Assembly (NCBI GenBank): GCA_965218765.1
Contig: CBDCLU010000005.1
Location: 1 to 64,000 of the forward strand
Source of the DNA: JBBPYC01 sp965218765
GTDB lineage: Bacteria; Pseudomonadota; Gammaproteobacteria; Burkholderiales; Burkholderiaceae_C
Direction of reading: 5' to 3'
DNA: 64,000 bases
The translations under genes and the position numbers were made by a program. How positions within the stretch are numbered: the first letter of the stretch is position 1; every line of letters begins with the position of its first letter. The notes beneath the pieces were generated by a model. The model was given only the letters and a program-made list of their open reading frames with translations, was not told the DNA's origin and ran no database searches. Positions 45,660 through 54,502 of this stretch are shown one piece after another.

Positions 45660-46478
45660 TCATCGGACGGGCGTGCCGATCGACTGCGTGCCCGGCGCGG
45701 GCGCGTAGACCGGCGGCGCGGTCGGGTAGCTCGGCGCCTGGACCGGCCGCGCAGTCGGATAATTTGATGGCGGCGCCATCACGGGCTGCGGCGTCGGATA
45801 AGGCGCGGTGACAGGCGCCTGACCCTGCGCCACCGCGCGCTCACCCAGGAACATCTCGACCCGTCGGTTCTCGGCGCGGCCCTGCGCCGTGCTGTTGCTG
45901 GCGATCGGTTGCTTGTCGCCCATGCCGCTGATGTTCACCTGCTGCGGGTTCACGCCGCGCGCCGACAGGTAGTCGCGCACGCTGGCCGCGCGCTGCACCG
46001 ACAGCGGATCGTTGATCGAATCGGTGCCGGTGTTGTCGGTGTGGCCGATCACGCGGATTTCGGTGTTCGGCTGGCTGGCGACGCCGGATGCGAACTGGTC
46101 CAGGATCGGCCGCATGTTCGGGTTGATGAACGCGCTGTTGGTGTCGAACGAGATGTCGTTCGGGATGTTGACCTTGAGCTGGTTGTCCGGCGTCTGCGTG
46201 ACGGCCACTCCGGTACCTTGCGTTGCGCGCTCCATCGCCACCTTCTTTTGCTGCATGTACTGCGACCACGCATAGCCGCCAAGCGCGCCGAGCCCGGCGC
46301 CGATCGCGGTACCGGCCGCGTTGCGGCCGATCGCGGCACCGCCCAGCGCACCGACACCTGCGCCGATCGCCGAGTTGCGGCCGGTCTCGTTCATGCCCGC
46401 GCAGCCCGCGAGCGCGAGCGCGACGCAGCCCGCGCCGATCCAGCGTTGCGGCCCTTCGAGGTGGTTCGAATCTTTCAT
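45660..46478 (-). CDS. OmpA family lipoprotein with glycine zipper
   Basis: A 272-residue outer-membrane lipoprotein. The signal peptide ends with the lipobox ALAGCAG, giving a lipidated Cys near residue 26. A glycine-zipper segment follows (SAIGAGVGALGGAAIGRNAA and GTAIGAGLGALGGYAWSQYM), then the peptidoglycan-binding OmpA C-terminal domain (SFDTNSAFINPNMRPILDQF; VIGHTDNTGTDSINDPLSVQ; GMGDKQPIASNSTAQGRAEN and RRVEM). The last ~50 residues are a Pro/Tyr/Ala-rich repeat tail (PYPTPQPVMAPPSNYPT). It should link the outer membrane to the wall. Confidence 0.9.
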   Translation of the reverse strand: MKDSNHLEGPQRWIGAGCVALALAGCAGMNETGRNSAIGAGVGALGGAAIGRNAAGTAIGAGLGALGGYAWSQYMQQKKVAMERATQGTGVAVTQTPDNQLKVNIPNDISFDTNSAFINPNMRPILDQFASGVASQPNTEIRVIGHTDNTGTDSINDPLSVQRAASVRDYLSARGVNPQQVNISGMGDKQPIASNSTAQGRAENRRVEMFLGERAVAQGQAPVTAPYPTPQPVMAPPSNYPTARPVQAPSYPTAPPVYAPAPGTQSIGTPVR

Positions 46479-46702
46479 GATGGTCTGTCTTTCGGTTGTG
46501 GTGAACGTGGCTGAACGACCATGCTAGCAAGCCAGCCGCCGGCGCTGCGTAACCAGCGGTGCCGAGCGCGCAGCGGCTGCGCGCGCTGACCCGCGCGCGA
46601 TTGGCGTCGTGGCACACTTCAGCGTTGCCTCGCATTCCTCCCACCCTCGCCGACCCGGCTGCTGCCTGCAGCCACGGCCCAGCCACGAAAGGCCAGCCTC
46701 TC

Positions 46703-47413
46703 ATGTCCAGCGACCACTATGTCTTTGAGCCCCAGCCCGTCGTCTCGGTGCCCGTGGTGGGAACCGCCGCCCGCTTCCCGGTGCACCGCGTGTATTGCGT
46801 CGGCCGCAACTATGTGGAGCATGCGAAGGAGATGGGTTTCACAGGCCGCGAGCCGCCGTTTTTCTTTCTCAAGCCGGCCAGCTGCGTGGTGCCGGTCGGT
46901 GCCGGTGAGACCGGCCGTCTGCCCTACCCGCCGTTGACCAGGAGCCTGCATCACGAGATCGAACTCGTGGTGGCGATCGGCACCGGCGGCAAGAACATCG
47001 CGGCAGCCGACGCGCACAGGCACATCTATGGCTGGGGCGTCGGCCTGGACATGACGCGGCGTGATCTGCAGGGCGAGATGAAAAAACAGGGCCGCCCCTG
47101 GGAGATCGGCAAGGCGTTCGAGCATTCGGCGCCGATCGGCCCGATCACACCCGCCGCCGACGTGCAGGACGTGGAGAACGCCGAGATCTGGCTCACCGTG
47201 AACGGCCAAGACCGCCAGCGCAGCACGGTGTCCAAGCTGATCTGGAACATCGCCGAATCGATCGAACACCTGTCGACCGGCTGGGAGCTGTGCGCCGGCG
47301 ACCTGATCTATTCGGGCACGCCCGAAGGCGTGGCGGCGGTCGAAGTCGGGGACGTCCTCGAAGGCGGCATCGCAGGTCTCGAGACGCTGCGCCTGTCGGT
47401 CGTGGCAGGCTGA
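46703..47413 (+). CDS. Fumarylacetoacetate hydrolase family protein
   Basis: A 236-residue FAH-fold enzyme. The motifs PVHRVYCVGRNYVEHAKEMG, PFFFLKPASCVVPVGAG, LHHEIELVVAIG (with metal-binding Glu residues) and YGWGVGLDMTRRDLQGEMKK (metal-binding Asp) define the family, which includes fumarylpyruvate hydrolases and acylpyruvases. It most closely resembles short FAHD1-type members. The start is ATG 46703 (MSSDHYVFEPQPVV); the longer open frame upstream to 46559 lacks family features. The NUDIX gene follows 22 bases later. Confidence 0.9.
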   Translation: MSSDHYVFEPQPVVSVPVVGTAARFPVHRVYCVGRNYVEHAKEMGFTGREPPFFFLKPASCVVPVGAGETGRLPYPPLTRSLHHEIELVVAIGTGGKNIAAADAHRHIYGWGVGLDMTRRDLQGEMKKQGRPWEIGKAFEHSAPIGPITPAADVQDVENAEIWLTVNGQDRQRSTVSKLIWNIAESIEHLSTGWELCAGDLIYSGTPEGVAAVEVGDVLEGGIAGLETLRLSVVAG

Positions 47414-47435
47414 GCAGCGAACCGGCGCTTCCTAC

Positions 47436-48017
47436 TTGCAGCCCGCCTCGCCTCCCATCCCGCCGCGGCCGGCCTGGCGCGCGCCTATTCGGCACTGCCG
47501 CCAGTGCGGCGCGGCCGTGGGCTACCGCGTGCCCGACGATGGCGACACGCGCGAACGTGCGGTCTGCCCGGCCTGCGGCACGATCCACTATGAAAACCCG
47601 CTGAACGTGGTCGGCACCGTGCCGTACCTCGACGATCGCGTGCTGCTGTGCAAGCGCGCGATCGAGCCGAGGTTGGGCAAGTGGACGTTGCCGGCCGGCT
47701 TCATGGAACTGGGTGAAACCTTGAGCCAGGGCGCCCGGCGCGAAACCGATGAGGAAGCCGGCGCTCAGATCGAGATGGGTGAGCTGTTCAGCATCATGAA
47801 CGTGACGCGCGTGGGCCAGGTGCATGTCTATTTCCTCGCGCGCCTGCTGTCCGACCGGTTCGACCCGGGCCATGAGACCAGCGACACGCGGCTTTATCGC
47901 GAAGATGAAATCCCGTGGGACGAAATCGCGTTTCGCACCGTGGCCGAGACGCTGCGCCGCTATTTTGCGGACCGCCGCGCCGGCCGCTTCAACCTGCACC
48001 AGCTCGATATCGCCTGA
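47436..48017 (+). CDS. NUDIX hydrolase with N-terminal zinc ribbon
   Basis: A 193-residue NUDIX hydrolase. The N-terminal zinc ribbon (CRQCGAAVGYRVPDDGDTRE, CPACGTIHYENP) is joined to the NUDIX fold, whose signature is GFMELGETLSQGARRETDEE followed by AGA. Proteins of this layout hydrolyse nucleoside diphosphate derivatives such as ADP-ribose or FAD. Translation probably starts at TTG 47436 (read as Met, QPASPPIPPRP), though a start farther in is possible. It is convergent with egtD (28 bases apart). Confidence 0.88.
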   Translation: MQPASPPIPPRPAWRAPIRHCRQCGAAVGYRVPDDGDTRERAVCPACGTIHYENPLNVVGTVPYLDDRVLLCKRAIEPRLGKWTLPAGFMELGETLSQGARRETDEEAGAQIEMGELFSIMNVTRVGQVHVYFLARLLSDRFDPGHETSDTRLYREDEIPWDEIAFRTVAETLRRYFADRRAGRFNLHQLDIA

Positions 48018-48045
48018 CAGCGCGCGACGGGTCCCGACGCCGCAT

Positions 48046-49032
48046 TCAGCCGGCCGGCGCCCACAGCCAGTGCAGGCTGAAGCGCTGTTCGTCGTCGGTC
48101 CAGACCGGGCCAGGCCGAAATCCCGCTGCTGCTGCCAGCGCGCGCAATCCGTCGATCGTGAACTTCTGCGAGTTCTCGGTGTGCAGGGTCTGGCCCTGCG
48201 CGAATTCGAACGTTCGGCCCGCGACCTGCACGCGCTGCGTCGCCATGCTCATCAGATGCATCTCGATGCGCTGCTGCGGCGCGTTGTAGAACGCGCTGTG
48301 CGCGAATGCATCGAGGTCGAAGTCCGCTGCGAGTTCGCGATTCGCGCGCGCCAGCAGATTCAGGTTGAACGCCGCCGTCACGCCTTGCGCATCGTTGTAG
48401 GCCGCGTGCAGCAGCGCGGGGTCCTTGACCAGATCGGCGCCGAGCAGCAACGCACCGCCACGCAGCAGCGAAGCCGCCACGCGCAGAAATGCAAGCGCTT
48501 CTTCCGCCGTGAAGTTGCCGATCGTCGAGCCGGGGAAAAAGCCGATCCGGCGGCCGGTGCCGGACAATCTCGGCGGCAGATCGAACGGCGCGGTGTAGTC
48601 GGCGGCGACCGGCTGCACGGCCAGGCCGGAATAATCGCGCGACAAGGCAACGGCTGCCGCCGCCAGATGCTCGGCCGAAATGTCGATCGGCACGAAACGC
48701 TTCGGTGCCTTCATCGCATCGAGCAGCAACCGGATTTTCAAAAGTGAACCCGCGCCGAACTCGATGATTTCGGCCTGCGCGCCGCTCAGCTCGGCAATCG
48801 CTTGCGCGTGGCTCTCGATCAGCGCGATTTCGGTGCGCGTCGGGTAGTACTCGGGCAACTCGCAGATGCGGTCGAACAGGGCCGAGCCGGCTGCGTCGTA
48901 GAAATACTTCGGCGAAATGCGGCGCGGATCGGCATCGAGCGCCGCCAGCAGGTCCTGCCCGAAGGCCGATGGCGCCGTGGAACTGCGCACGCCACTGCCG
49001 AGTTTGCCGTCAAGCGCCGGGGGATTGAGCAT
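48046..49032 (-). CDS. egtD: L-histidine N-alpha-methyltransferase EgtD
   Basis: EgtD trimethylates histidine to hercynine, the first step in ergothioneine synthesis. The 328-residue protein shows ISPKYFYDAAGSALFDRICE, LPEYYPTRTEIALIESHAQA, the SAM motif IIEFGAGSLLKIRLLLDAM, and FFPGSTIGNFTAEEALAFLR with GALLLGADLVKDPALLHAAY, all diagnostic. It starts at ATG 49032, overlapping the egtB stop (TGATG), so egtB and egtD are translationally coupled in an operon. The C-terminus reads HTENSQKFTIDGLRALAAAA. Confidence 0.95.
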   Translation of the reverse strand: MLNPPALDGKLGSGVRSSTAPSAFGQDLLAALDADPRRISPKYFYDAAGSALFDRICELPEYYPTRTEIALIESHAQAIAELSGAQAEIIEFGAGSLLKIRLLLDAMKAPKRFVPIDISAEHLAAAAVALSRDYSGLAVQPVAADYTAPFDLPPRLSGTGRRIGFFPGSTIGNFTAEEALAFLRVAASLLRGGALLLGADLVKDPALLHAAYNDAQGVTAAFNLNLLARANRELAADFDLDAFAHSAFYNAPQQRIEMHLMSMATQRVQVAGRTFEFAQGQTLHTENSQKFTIDGLRALAAAAGFRPGPVWTDDEQRFSLHWLWAPAG

Positions 49033-50375
49033 CAGACGTCCCGCGCCAGCCGCAAGCCGGAGAACTGCCAGCGCGCCGCCGGCGGAAAGAAGTTGCGGTA
49101 GCTGCGCCGCGCATGGTCGGCCGGCGTTGCCACGCTGCCGCCGCGCAGCACGATCTGGCCGACCATGAACTTGCCGTTGTATTCTCTGACCGCGCCGCTC
49201 ATCGGCCGAAAGCCCGGATACGGGTCGTACGAAGAGCGCGTCCACTGCCAGACGTGGCCGGTCATCTGCGTGATGCCGGGCGCATCGAATGCGGCTTCCC
49301 ACTCGAACTCGGTCGGCAGCCGTGCACCCGCCCATTCGGCGAACGCGGCGGCTTCGTAGAAGCTCAACTGGCTGACCGGCGCTTGCGGCTCCAGCGCCTG
49401 CACGCCCTGCAGGCCGAACGTCTGCCAGTGCTCGGCCGGCAATCGCGCGTCGCCCGGCGCAAGCCAGTAGGCCGGCGCCTGCCAGCCCCGCGCGCGCACC
49501 GCGGCCCAGCCGTCGGACAGCCACAGTTCGGGCCGCCGATAACCGCCGTCCTCGATGAAATCCAGGAACTCGCCGCAGTTCACGAGCCGATCCGCGAGCC
49601 GGTACGCGCCGAGCAGCACGCGGTGGCGCGGTGTCTCGTTGTCGAACGCGAAGCCGTCCGCCGCATGCCCGATCGACACATCGCCGCCCGGCATTTCGAT
49701 GAAGTGCGGCGCGGTCGGCGCGCCGGGCGCGAGCCGCAACGCCGGTGGCTCGACCGCTCGGTACGCGGGCAATAGCGGGTTGCAAGACAGCAGATGCAGC
49801 GCATCGGTCAGCAACAGCTCTTGGTGCTGCTGCTCATGATGCAGACCGAGATTGACAAGCTGCGCAGCCGCCTGCCAATCGGGTTCATCCCCCGCACCGC
49901 GGCTTAAGAAACGCTGCATCGCGGCATCCACGTGTTTGCGGTACGCATACACTTCGTCCACGCAAGGCCGCGTGAGCAGCCCGCGTTCGGGCCGCGGATG
50001 GCGCGAGCCGAGCGCTTCGTAATATGAATTGAACAGGTAGCCAAAGCGCGGATTGAACGGCACGTATCCGCGCACATGCGGCTGCAGCACCACGGTCTCG
50101 AAAAACCAACTGGTGTGCGCCAGATGCCACTTACCGGGGCTGGCATCGGGCATCGACTGCACGCACAGGTCTTCGGCCGACAGCGGCGCCGCAAGTGTCA
50201 TGGTGTGCGCCCGCACCTGCGCATAACGCTCGGCCAGCTGCGCCGGTGCCCCGATGTCGGCCGGGGCGGGGTCACGCAGCGAAGCAGAGGAGGAAGACCG
50301 GGATCGGGACCGGGACAAGGCAACGGCCGCCCGATCCAGGGTGGCAGGCGAGGCGGCGAGCGGGTTCGGTGGCAC
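49032..50375 (-). CDS. egtB: Ergothioneine biosynthesis sulfoxide synthase EgtB
   Basis: EgtB is the nonheme iron enzyme that joins hercynine to a thiol donor with O2. The 447-residue protein has the N-terminal DinB-like part with the iron ligands in GKWHLAHTSWFFETVV (His) and LGLHHEQQHQELLL (the HxxxHxE motif), and the C-terminal FGE-sulfatase domain (PGGDVSIGHAADGFAFDNET; WAGARLPTEFEWEAAF; GHVWQWTRSSYDPYPGFRP). The first ~45 residues are Ser/Arg/Ala-rich and may include an over-long start. EgtA and EgtC are absent nearby, as is common in proteobacterial two-gene egt loci. It is divergent from the ModE-like gene. Confidence 0.95.
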   Translation of the reverse strand: MPPNPLAASPATLDRAAVALSRSRSRSSSSASLRDPAPADIGAPAQLAERYAQVRAHTMTLAAPLSAEDLCVQSMPDASPGKWHLAHTSWFFETVVLQPHVRGYVPFNPRFGYLFNSYYEALGSRHPRPERGLLTRPCVDEVYAYRKHVDAAMQRFLSRGAGDEPDWQAAAQLVNLGLHHEQQHQELLLTDALHLLSCNPLLPAYRAVEPPALRLAPGAPTAPHFIEMPGGDVSIGHAADGFAFDNETPRHRVLLGAYRLADRLVNCGEFLDFIEDGGYRRPELWLSDGWAAVRARGWQAPAYWLAPGDARLPAEHWQTFGLQGVQALEPQAPVSQLSFYEAAAFAEWAGARLPTEFEWEAAFDAPGITQMTGHVWQWTRSSYDPYPGFRPMSGAVREYNGKFMVGQIVLRGGSVATPADHARRSYRNFFPPAARWQFSGLRLARDV

Positions 50376-50603
50376 GATTGGCGCTGCTCCGGTTCAATGC
50401 GGGGGAAAAACAGCAGGGCGACGTGCCTTGCACCTGGGGCCTTGCAACAGAGGTGGTCGGCGGTACGCCCGGCTGCATCGAACATGCGAAGCCACGCCAA
50501 GGCGCAGGGAATTACAGCACGGCCACCGGCAGGCTGCATGCCCGGGCCAATCCGGCGCGCCGCAGCGCAGCGACGCGGGCGGCTGCCCGATACTCGATGC
50601 ACC

Positions 50604-51713
50604 TTGCACAGAAAAGTTCAACTCTCCTACACGCTGGCCGCCCAGCGCAGCGACGAAGCCCCGATCCGGCACGCGCTGATGGATCTGCTGCAGGCGGTGC
50701 GGCAGCACGGCTCGATCACCGCCGCGGCCCGTTCGCTCGGGTTTTCCTATCGGCACGTCTGGGGTGAGCTGCGCCGCTGGGAGGCCCGGCTCGACCGCCC
50801 GCTGGTGCTGTGGGAGCGTGGCCAGCCCGCGCGGCTCGCGGAGTTCGGCGACAAGCTGCTGTGGGCCGAACGGCAGGCGCAGGCGCGGCTGTCGGCGCAG
50901 ATCGAGGCGTTGCAGGCCGAACTGGAGCGCGCGTTCGCGGTCGCGTTCGACGATGCGGTGCGCGTGCTGACGTTTCATGCAAGCCATGACGACGCTTTGA
51001 GCCTGCTGCGCGAACACGCGGCAAACGCAGCGCAGCTGCATCTGGACATCCGCTTTTGCGGTAGCGTGGATGCGATTCGCGCACTGAACGATGGCCGCTG
51101 CACGATGGCCGGTTTCCACACGCTCGAGACACCCGCACGCGGCACGCTCGCGCAGCGCACCTACCAGCCGCTGCTCAGGCCCGGCCAGCACAAGATCATC
51201 GGCTTCGCGCGGCGCACGCAGGGCCTGATGGTGGCGCCGGGCAATCCGCTGGCGATCTCGGCGCTGGCCGATCTGGCCGGCAGCCCGGTGCGCTTTGCCA
51301 ATCGCGGCCTCGGCACCGGCACGCGGCTGCTGCTGGATCAACTGCTGGAGCAGCAACGCATCGACGTCGGCGCGATCACCGGCTATGAGCGCATCGAGCC
51401 GTCACACGCCGCTGCCGCGCAGGCGGTGGCCGACGGCAGCGCCGATGCTGCGCTCGGCATCGAATCGGCGGCGACCAGCCGCGGCCTCGCGTTCGTGCCG
51501 CTCACCGTCGAGCGCTATCACCTGGTCTGCACCCGGCCGGCGTTGCTCGAACCTGCCGTGCAGGCGCTGATCGTGCTGCTGGACACGGCGGCCTGGCAAC
51601 GCCGGCTCGACGCGCTGGCCGGCTATCGCGCGGCCGACAGCGGCCGAGTGCTGTCCTTGAGCAAACTGCTGCCGTGGTGGGATTTTTCAAGCAAAACAGC
51701 CCGCAAGCGATAG
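50604..51713 (+). CDS. ModE-type HTH regulator with substrate-binding domain
   Basis: A 369-residue regulator. The N-terminal LysR-like/ModE winged helix (LLQAVRQHGSITAAARSLGF, SYRHVWGELRRWEARLDRPL) is joined to a periplasmic-binding-protein-like domain (VLTFHASHDDALSLLREHAA; PLLRPGQHKIIGFARRTQGL; RFANRGLGTGTRLLLDQLLE) of the type fused to ModE helices. Such proteins sense oxyanions or small ligands. The start TTG 50604 (MHRKVQLSYTLAAQRSDE) is inferred from the start of homology; the open frame runs far upstream in antisense to egtB. It is divergent from egtB and could regulate it. Confidence 0.82.
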   Translation: MHRKVQLSYTLAAQRSDEAPIRHALMDLLQAVRQHGSITAAARSLGFSYRHVWGELRRWEARLDRPLVLWERGQPARLAEFGDKLLWAERQAQARLSAQIEALQAELERAFAVAFDDAVRVLTFHASHDDALSLLREHAANAAQLHLDIRFCGSVDAIRALNDGRCTMAGFHTLETPARGTLAQRTYQPLLRPGQHKIIGFARRTQGLMVAPGNPLAISALADLAGSPVRFANRGLGTGTRLLLDQLLEQQRIDVGAITGYERIEPSHAAAAQAVADGSADAALGIESAATSRGLAFVPLTVERYHLVCTRPALLEPAVQALIVLLDTAAWQRRLDALAGYRAADSGRVLSLSKLLPWWDFSSKTARKR

Positions 51714-51867
51714 TGCCGTCTCCACTTTGAGCTATAGATTCAGTAGCGCTGCTTGCATCCGCCGCAACTGCCGGACGACGGCGCAAGCACACCGGTGATC
51801 GCAGTGCTGCGAATCCGCAACCCATCTGCAATGCCGCCTGCCCACGATCCGCCTTCTCCCACCAAGC

Positions 51868-53061
51868 ATGATTGCAGCCATGAACGACCACTCCCTGCAT
51901 GACGAAACCCGCGTGCTGCACGCCGATGCCGCCTGGGGCGAACGCGACGCCTCGGTCACCGCGCCGATCCACTACAGCGCGACCTTCAAGGCGCGCGACG
52001 CCGACGACTTCGCCGGGATGGCGACCACGGCGCGCCACAGCGGCTTCTACACGCGCTACGGCAATCCGACGCACGAGCGCGTCTGCGCGGTCCTGGCTGA
52101 TCTCGAGGGCACCGAGACCGCGCTGCTGACGGCCTCCGGCATGGGCGCGATCAGCACCACGGTGCTTGCGCTGGTATCGGCCGGCGACCACGTGATTGCG
52201 CAAAGCCGCCATTACATGAGCACCAGCAAGCTGTTCGAGGAAGTGCTGCCGCGCTTCGGCGTTGAAGTCAGCATCGTCGAGCAGGCCGACGTGCAGGCAT
52301 TCGAGCAGGCGCTGCGGCCGAATACGCGGCTCCTTATGCTCGAATCGCCCGTGAATCCGACGCTGGTGCTGACCGACCTCGAAGCCGTCGCCAGGCTGGC
52401 CCGCGCACGCGGCGTCCTCACGGTGGCCGACAACACGTTCGCGTCCCCGCTGAATCAAAAACCCCATGCGCTCGGCATCGACATCGTCGTGCACAGCGCG
52501 ACCAAGTACCTCGGCGGCCATCACGACATCACGGCCGGTGCGGTCTGCTGTAGCTGCAACCTCGCCGAGAAAGTCTGGCGCATGCACATCACGCTCGGCG
52601 CCGTGCTGTCGCCGATGGACGCCTGGCTGCTGCTGCGCGGCCTGCGCACCTTGCCGCTACGGATCGAGCGCATCAACGCGAATGCGCTCGCGCTGGCCGA
52701 GTGGCTGCAAGCGCAGCCGCAGATCGAGCGCGTCTACTACCCCGGCTTACCCAGCCACCCGCAACACGCGCTCGCACGCCGACAGATGACCGGCTACGGC
52801 GCCGTGATCGCGTTCGCGCTGCGCGGTGGCTACGAGCAGACCAGCCGATTCGTCGCCGCGCTCGAACTCGCGACGCACGCGGTGAGCCTGGGCGGCGTCG
52901 AATCGCTCGTCGTGCATACGGCCGCGATGTGGGCGGGCACGATGAACGAGGCGCAGATGCGCTCGGCCGGCATCGCGCCGAATTTCGTGCGGCTGTCGGT
53001 GGGGCTAGAGCATGTGGAGGATTTGAAGCGGGACTTCGGCGCTGCGCTGGCAGCGCTGTGA
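51868..53061 (+). CDS. Cystathionine gamma-synthase family PLP enzyme
   Basis: A 397-residue fold-type I PLP enzyme of the Cys/Met metabolism family. Visible are PIHYSATFKARDADDFAG, FYTRYGNPTHERVCAVLADL with the PLP-contacting Tyr/Arg, TALLTASGMGAISTTVLALV, and the Lys motif HSATKYLGGHHDITAGAVCC at about residue 214. Members are gamma-synthases, gamma-lyases or beta-lyases; the reaction cannot be chosen from sequence alone. It lies between the ModE-like regulator and the FGE-domain genes next to egtBD, so a C-S lyase role on a sulfur (or selenium) compound is a reasonable hypothesis. A start at ATG 51880 is also possible. Confidence 0.88.
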   Translation: MIAAMNDHSLHDETRVLHADAAWGERDASVTAPIHYSATFKARDADDFAGMATTARHSGFYTRYGNPTHERVCAVLADLEGTETALLTASGMGAISTTVLALVSAGDHVIAQSRHYMSTSKLFEEVLPRFGVEVSIVEQADVQAFEQALRPNTRLLMLESPVNPTLVLTDLEAVARLARARGVLTVADNTFASPLNQKPHALGIDIVVHSATKYLGGHHDITAGAVCCSCNLAEKVWRMHITLGAVLSPMDAWLLLRGLRTLPLRIERINANALALAEWLQAQPQIERVYYPGLPSHPQHALARRQMTGYGAVIAFALRGGYEQTSRFVAALELATHAVSLGGVESLVVHTAAMWAGTMNEAQMRSAGIAPNFVRLSVGLEHVEDLKRDFGAALAAL

Positions 53062-53350
53062 TCGGCGGAACATCGCTGGAGAAGCCGAACAACCCGATTG
53101 CCGTTTTTTGCTGGCCAGCGGTGGCCGGACTGCGCGCCAGCACTCGATCGTGCGTTGTCAGCCGATCCAGTCGCCTGCGGCGCGATCGACGCCGTCGGCG
53201 GCCGGGTCTGAAGGCGCTCGCGGGTTGGCAGACGGCAATGAGGAACCGGTCGGTTGGAATGTTTCACAGCCTGCAACGTCGATCATGTCGGTCCCGCCAT
53301 ATGCTTTTGCGAGCAACACCGGCGCGCAACTGATCGCTCGGGCCAGCCTT

Positions 53351-54415
53351 TCAGCGTTCACCTTTTCGAACCTCCCGCACCAGCCGCATCCCGAGCAGCA
53401 CGTAGCGCGTGCTCGGCGTGTTCCAGTTCCGATACGCGCAGCGGCTGTAGAGCGCCCAGGTGTGCCAGGAGCCGCCGCGGCGCACGCGCACGGTGCCGGT
53501 GGCGGGCCCGGGCGGGTCGTCGGTCGGGGACTGCGCGTAGTAATGGTCGGCGTGCCAGTCGGCGACCCATTCCCAGACGTTGCCGTGCAGGTCGAACAGG
53601 CCGAACGCGTTGGGTGCGAAGCTTGCGACCGGGGCCGTGAACGCATAGCCGTCGTGGCCGGGCAGCGCGAACGACTGCCACTGCGGCCAGCGCGCGGCGG
53701 TGTCGAGATCGAACGTGGCCGCGGCACCGAGCAGGCTGGCCGGCGCGTCGCCAGTGCCGTAGCGGGTGGTGCTGCCGGCGCGGCACGCGTACTCCCATTC
53801 GGCTTCGGTCGGCAGCCGATAGACGACGCCCTCGCGCTCGCTGAGCCAGCGCGCCATCGCAACGGCATCGTTCCAGGTCACGTTCACGACCGGGTGCGCG
53901 TCGGTCTGCGCAAAGCCGGGGTCGCGCCAGGAATAACGCGGGTCGCGGCCCTCGAACGCGTCCTGGCGCGCGGTCGCGGCCGGATCGTACTGTGCGCGGT
54001 AGCCGTAGCCGCCGGTACCGTCCGCCACCGATTCGGGCACGTGGCCGGACAGTTGCAGGAAGCGCCGGAACTGGCCGACGGTCACTTCGGTGCGGCCCAG
54101 GTAGAACGGTTGCGTGATGCGGACGCGGTGCCGCGGCGATTCGTCGGCCAGGTCCTGCAGGCGGCGCAAGTCGTATTGTGGATAACTGCGCGCGAGGTCG
54201 GCGGCCGGCTCGTCGCTGCCCATTTCGAACTCGCCCGCCGGAATGCGCACGAACGGCATGCCGAGCGTGTTCTCGATGGTCGGCGGCCCGGCCTGCGCAG
54301 GGTCGAGGGCAACGGCTGCAGGCGGGATGGAGAGCGCGGCGAATACCAGTGTGCGCGGGGCGATCAGGGACCGCACGCGCAGCGGCCCCCGCGCACCTTC
54401 AAAACAAGAATTCAT
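53351..54415 (-). CDS. Exported FGE-sulfatase (SUMF1) family protein
   Basis: A 354-residue protein of the formylglycine-generating-enzyme fold with an N-terminal signal peptide (IAPRTLVFAALSIPPAAVAL). The domain has MPFVRIPAGEFEMGSDEPAA, FYLGRTEVTVGQFRRFLQLS, HPVVNVTWNDAVAMARWLSE, YRLPTEAEWEYACRAGSTTR, and LHGNVWEWVADWHADHYYAQ. In the segment matching the FGE active site (RGGSWHTWALYSRCAYRNWN) only one Cys is present, so it is unlikely to be a true formylglycine-generating enzyme. I chose ATG 54415 (MNSCFEGARGPLRVRS); an ATG at 54451 is also in frame. It is one of three such domains in this region. Confidence 0.85.
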   Translation of the reverse strand: MNSCFEGARGPLRVRSLIAPRTLVFAALSIPPAAVALDPAQAGPPTIENTLGMPFVRIPAGEFEMGSDEPAADLARSYPQYDLRRLQDLADESPRHRVRITQPFYLGRTEVTVGQFRRFLQLSGHVPESVADGTGGYGYRAQYDPAATARQDAFEGRDPRYSWRDPGFAQTDAHPVVNVTWNDAVAMARWLSEREGVVYRLPTEAEWEYACRAGSTTRYGTGDAPASLLGAAATFDLDTAARWPQWQSFALPGHDGYAFTAPVASFAPNAFGLFDLHGNVWEWVADWHADHYYAQSPTDDPPGPATGTVRVRRGGSWHTWALYSRCAYRNWNTPSTRYVLLGMRLVREVRKGER

Positions 54416-54502
54416 CGGCAAATCTGTCTTGGACGCATGTGTGGATTGCATACTTAGCTACATAAAATATAGTAAATCCACACGCAGTTCGAACCGCGCA
54501 AC

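Noticed and set aside
53062..53350. Gene in the gap after the PLP enzyme
   Set aside because: The open frames are short, Arg/Ser-rich shadows; no start or domain supports a gene in these 289 bases.
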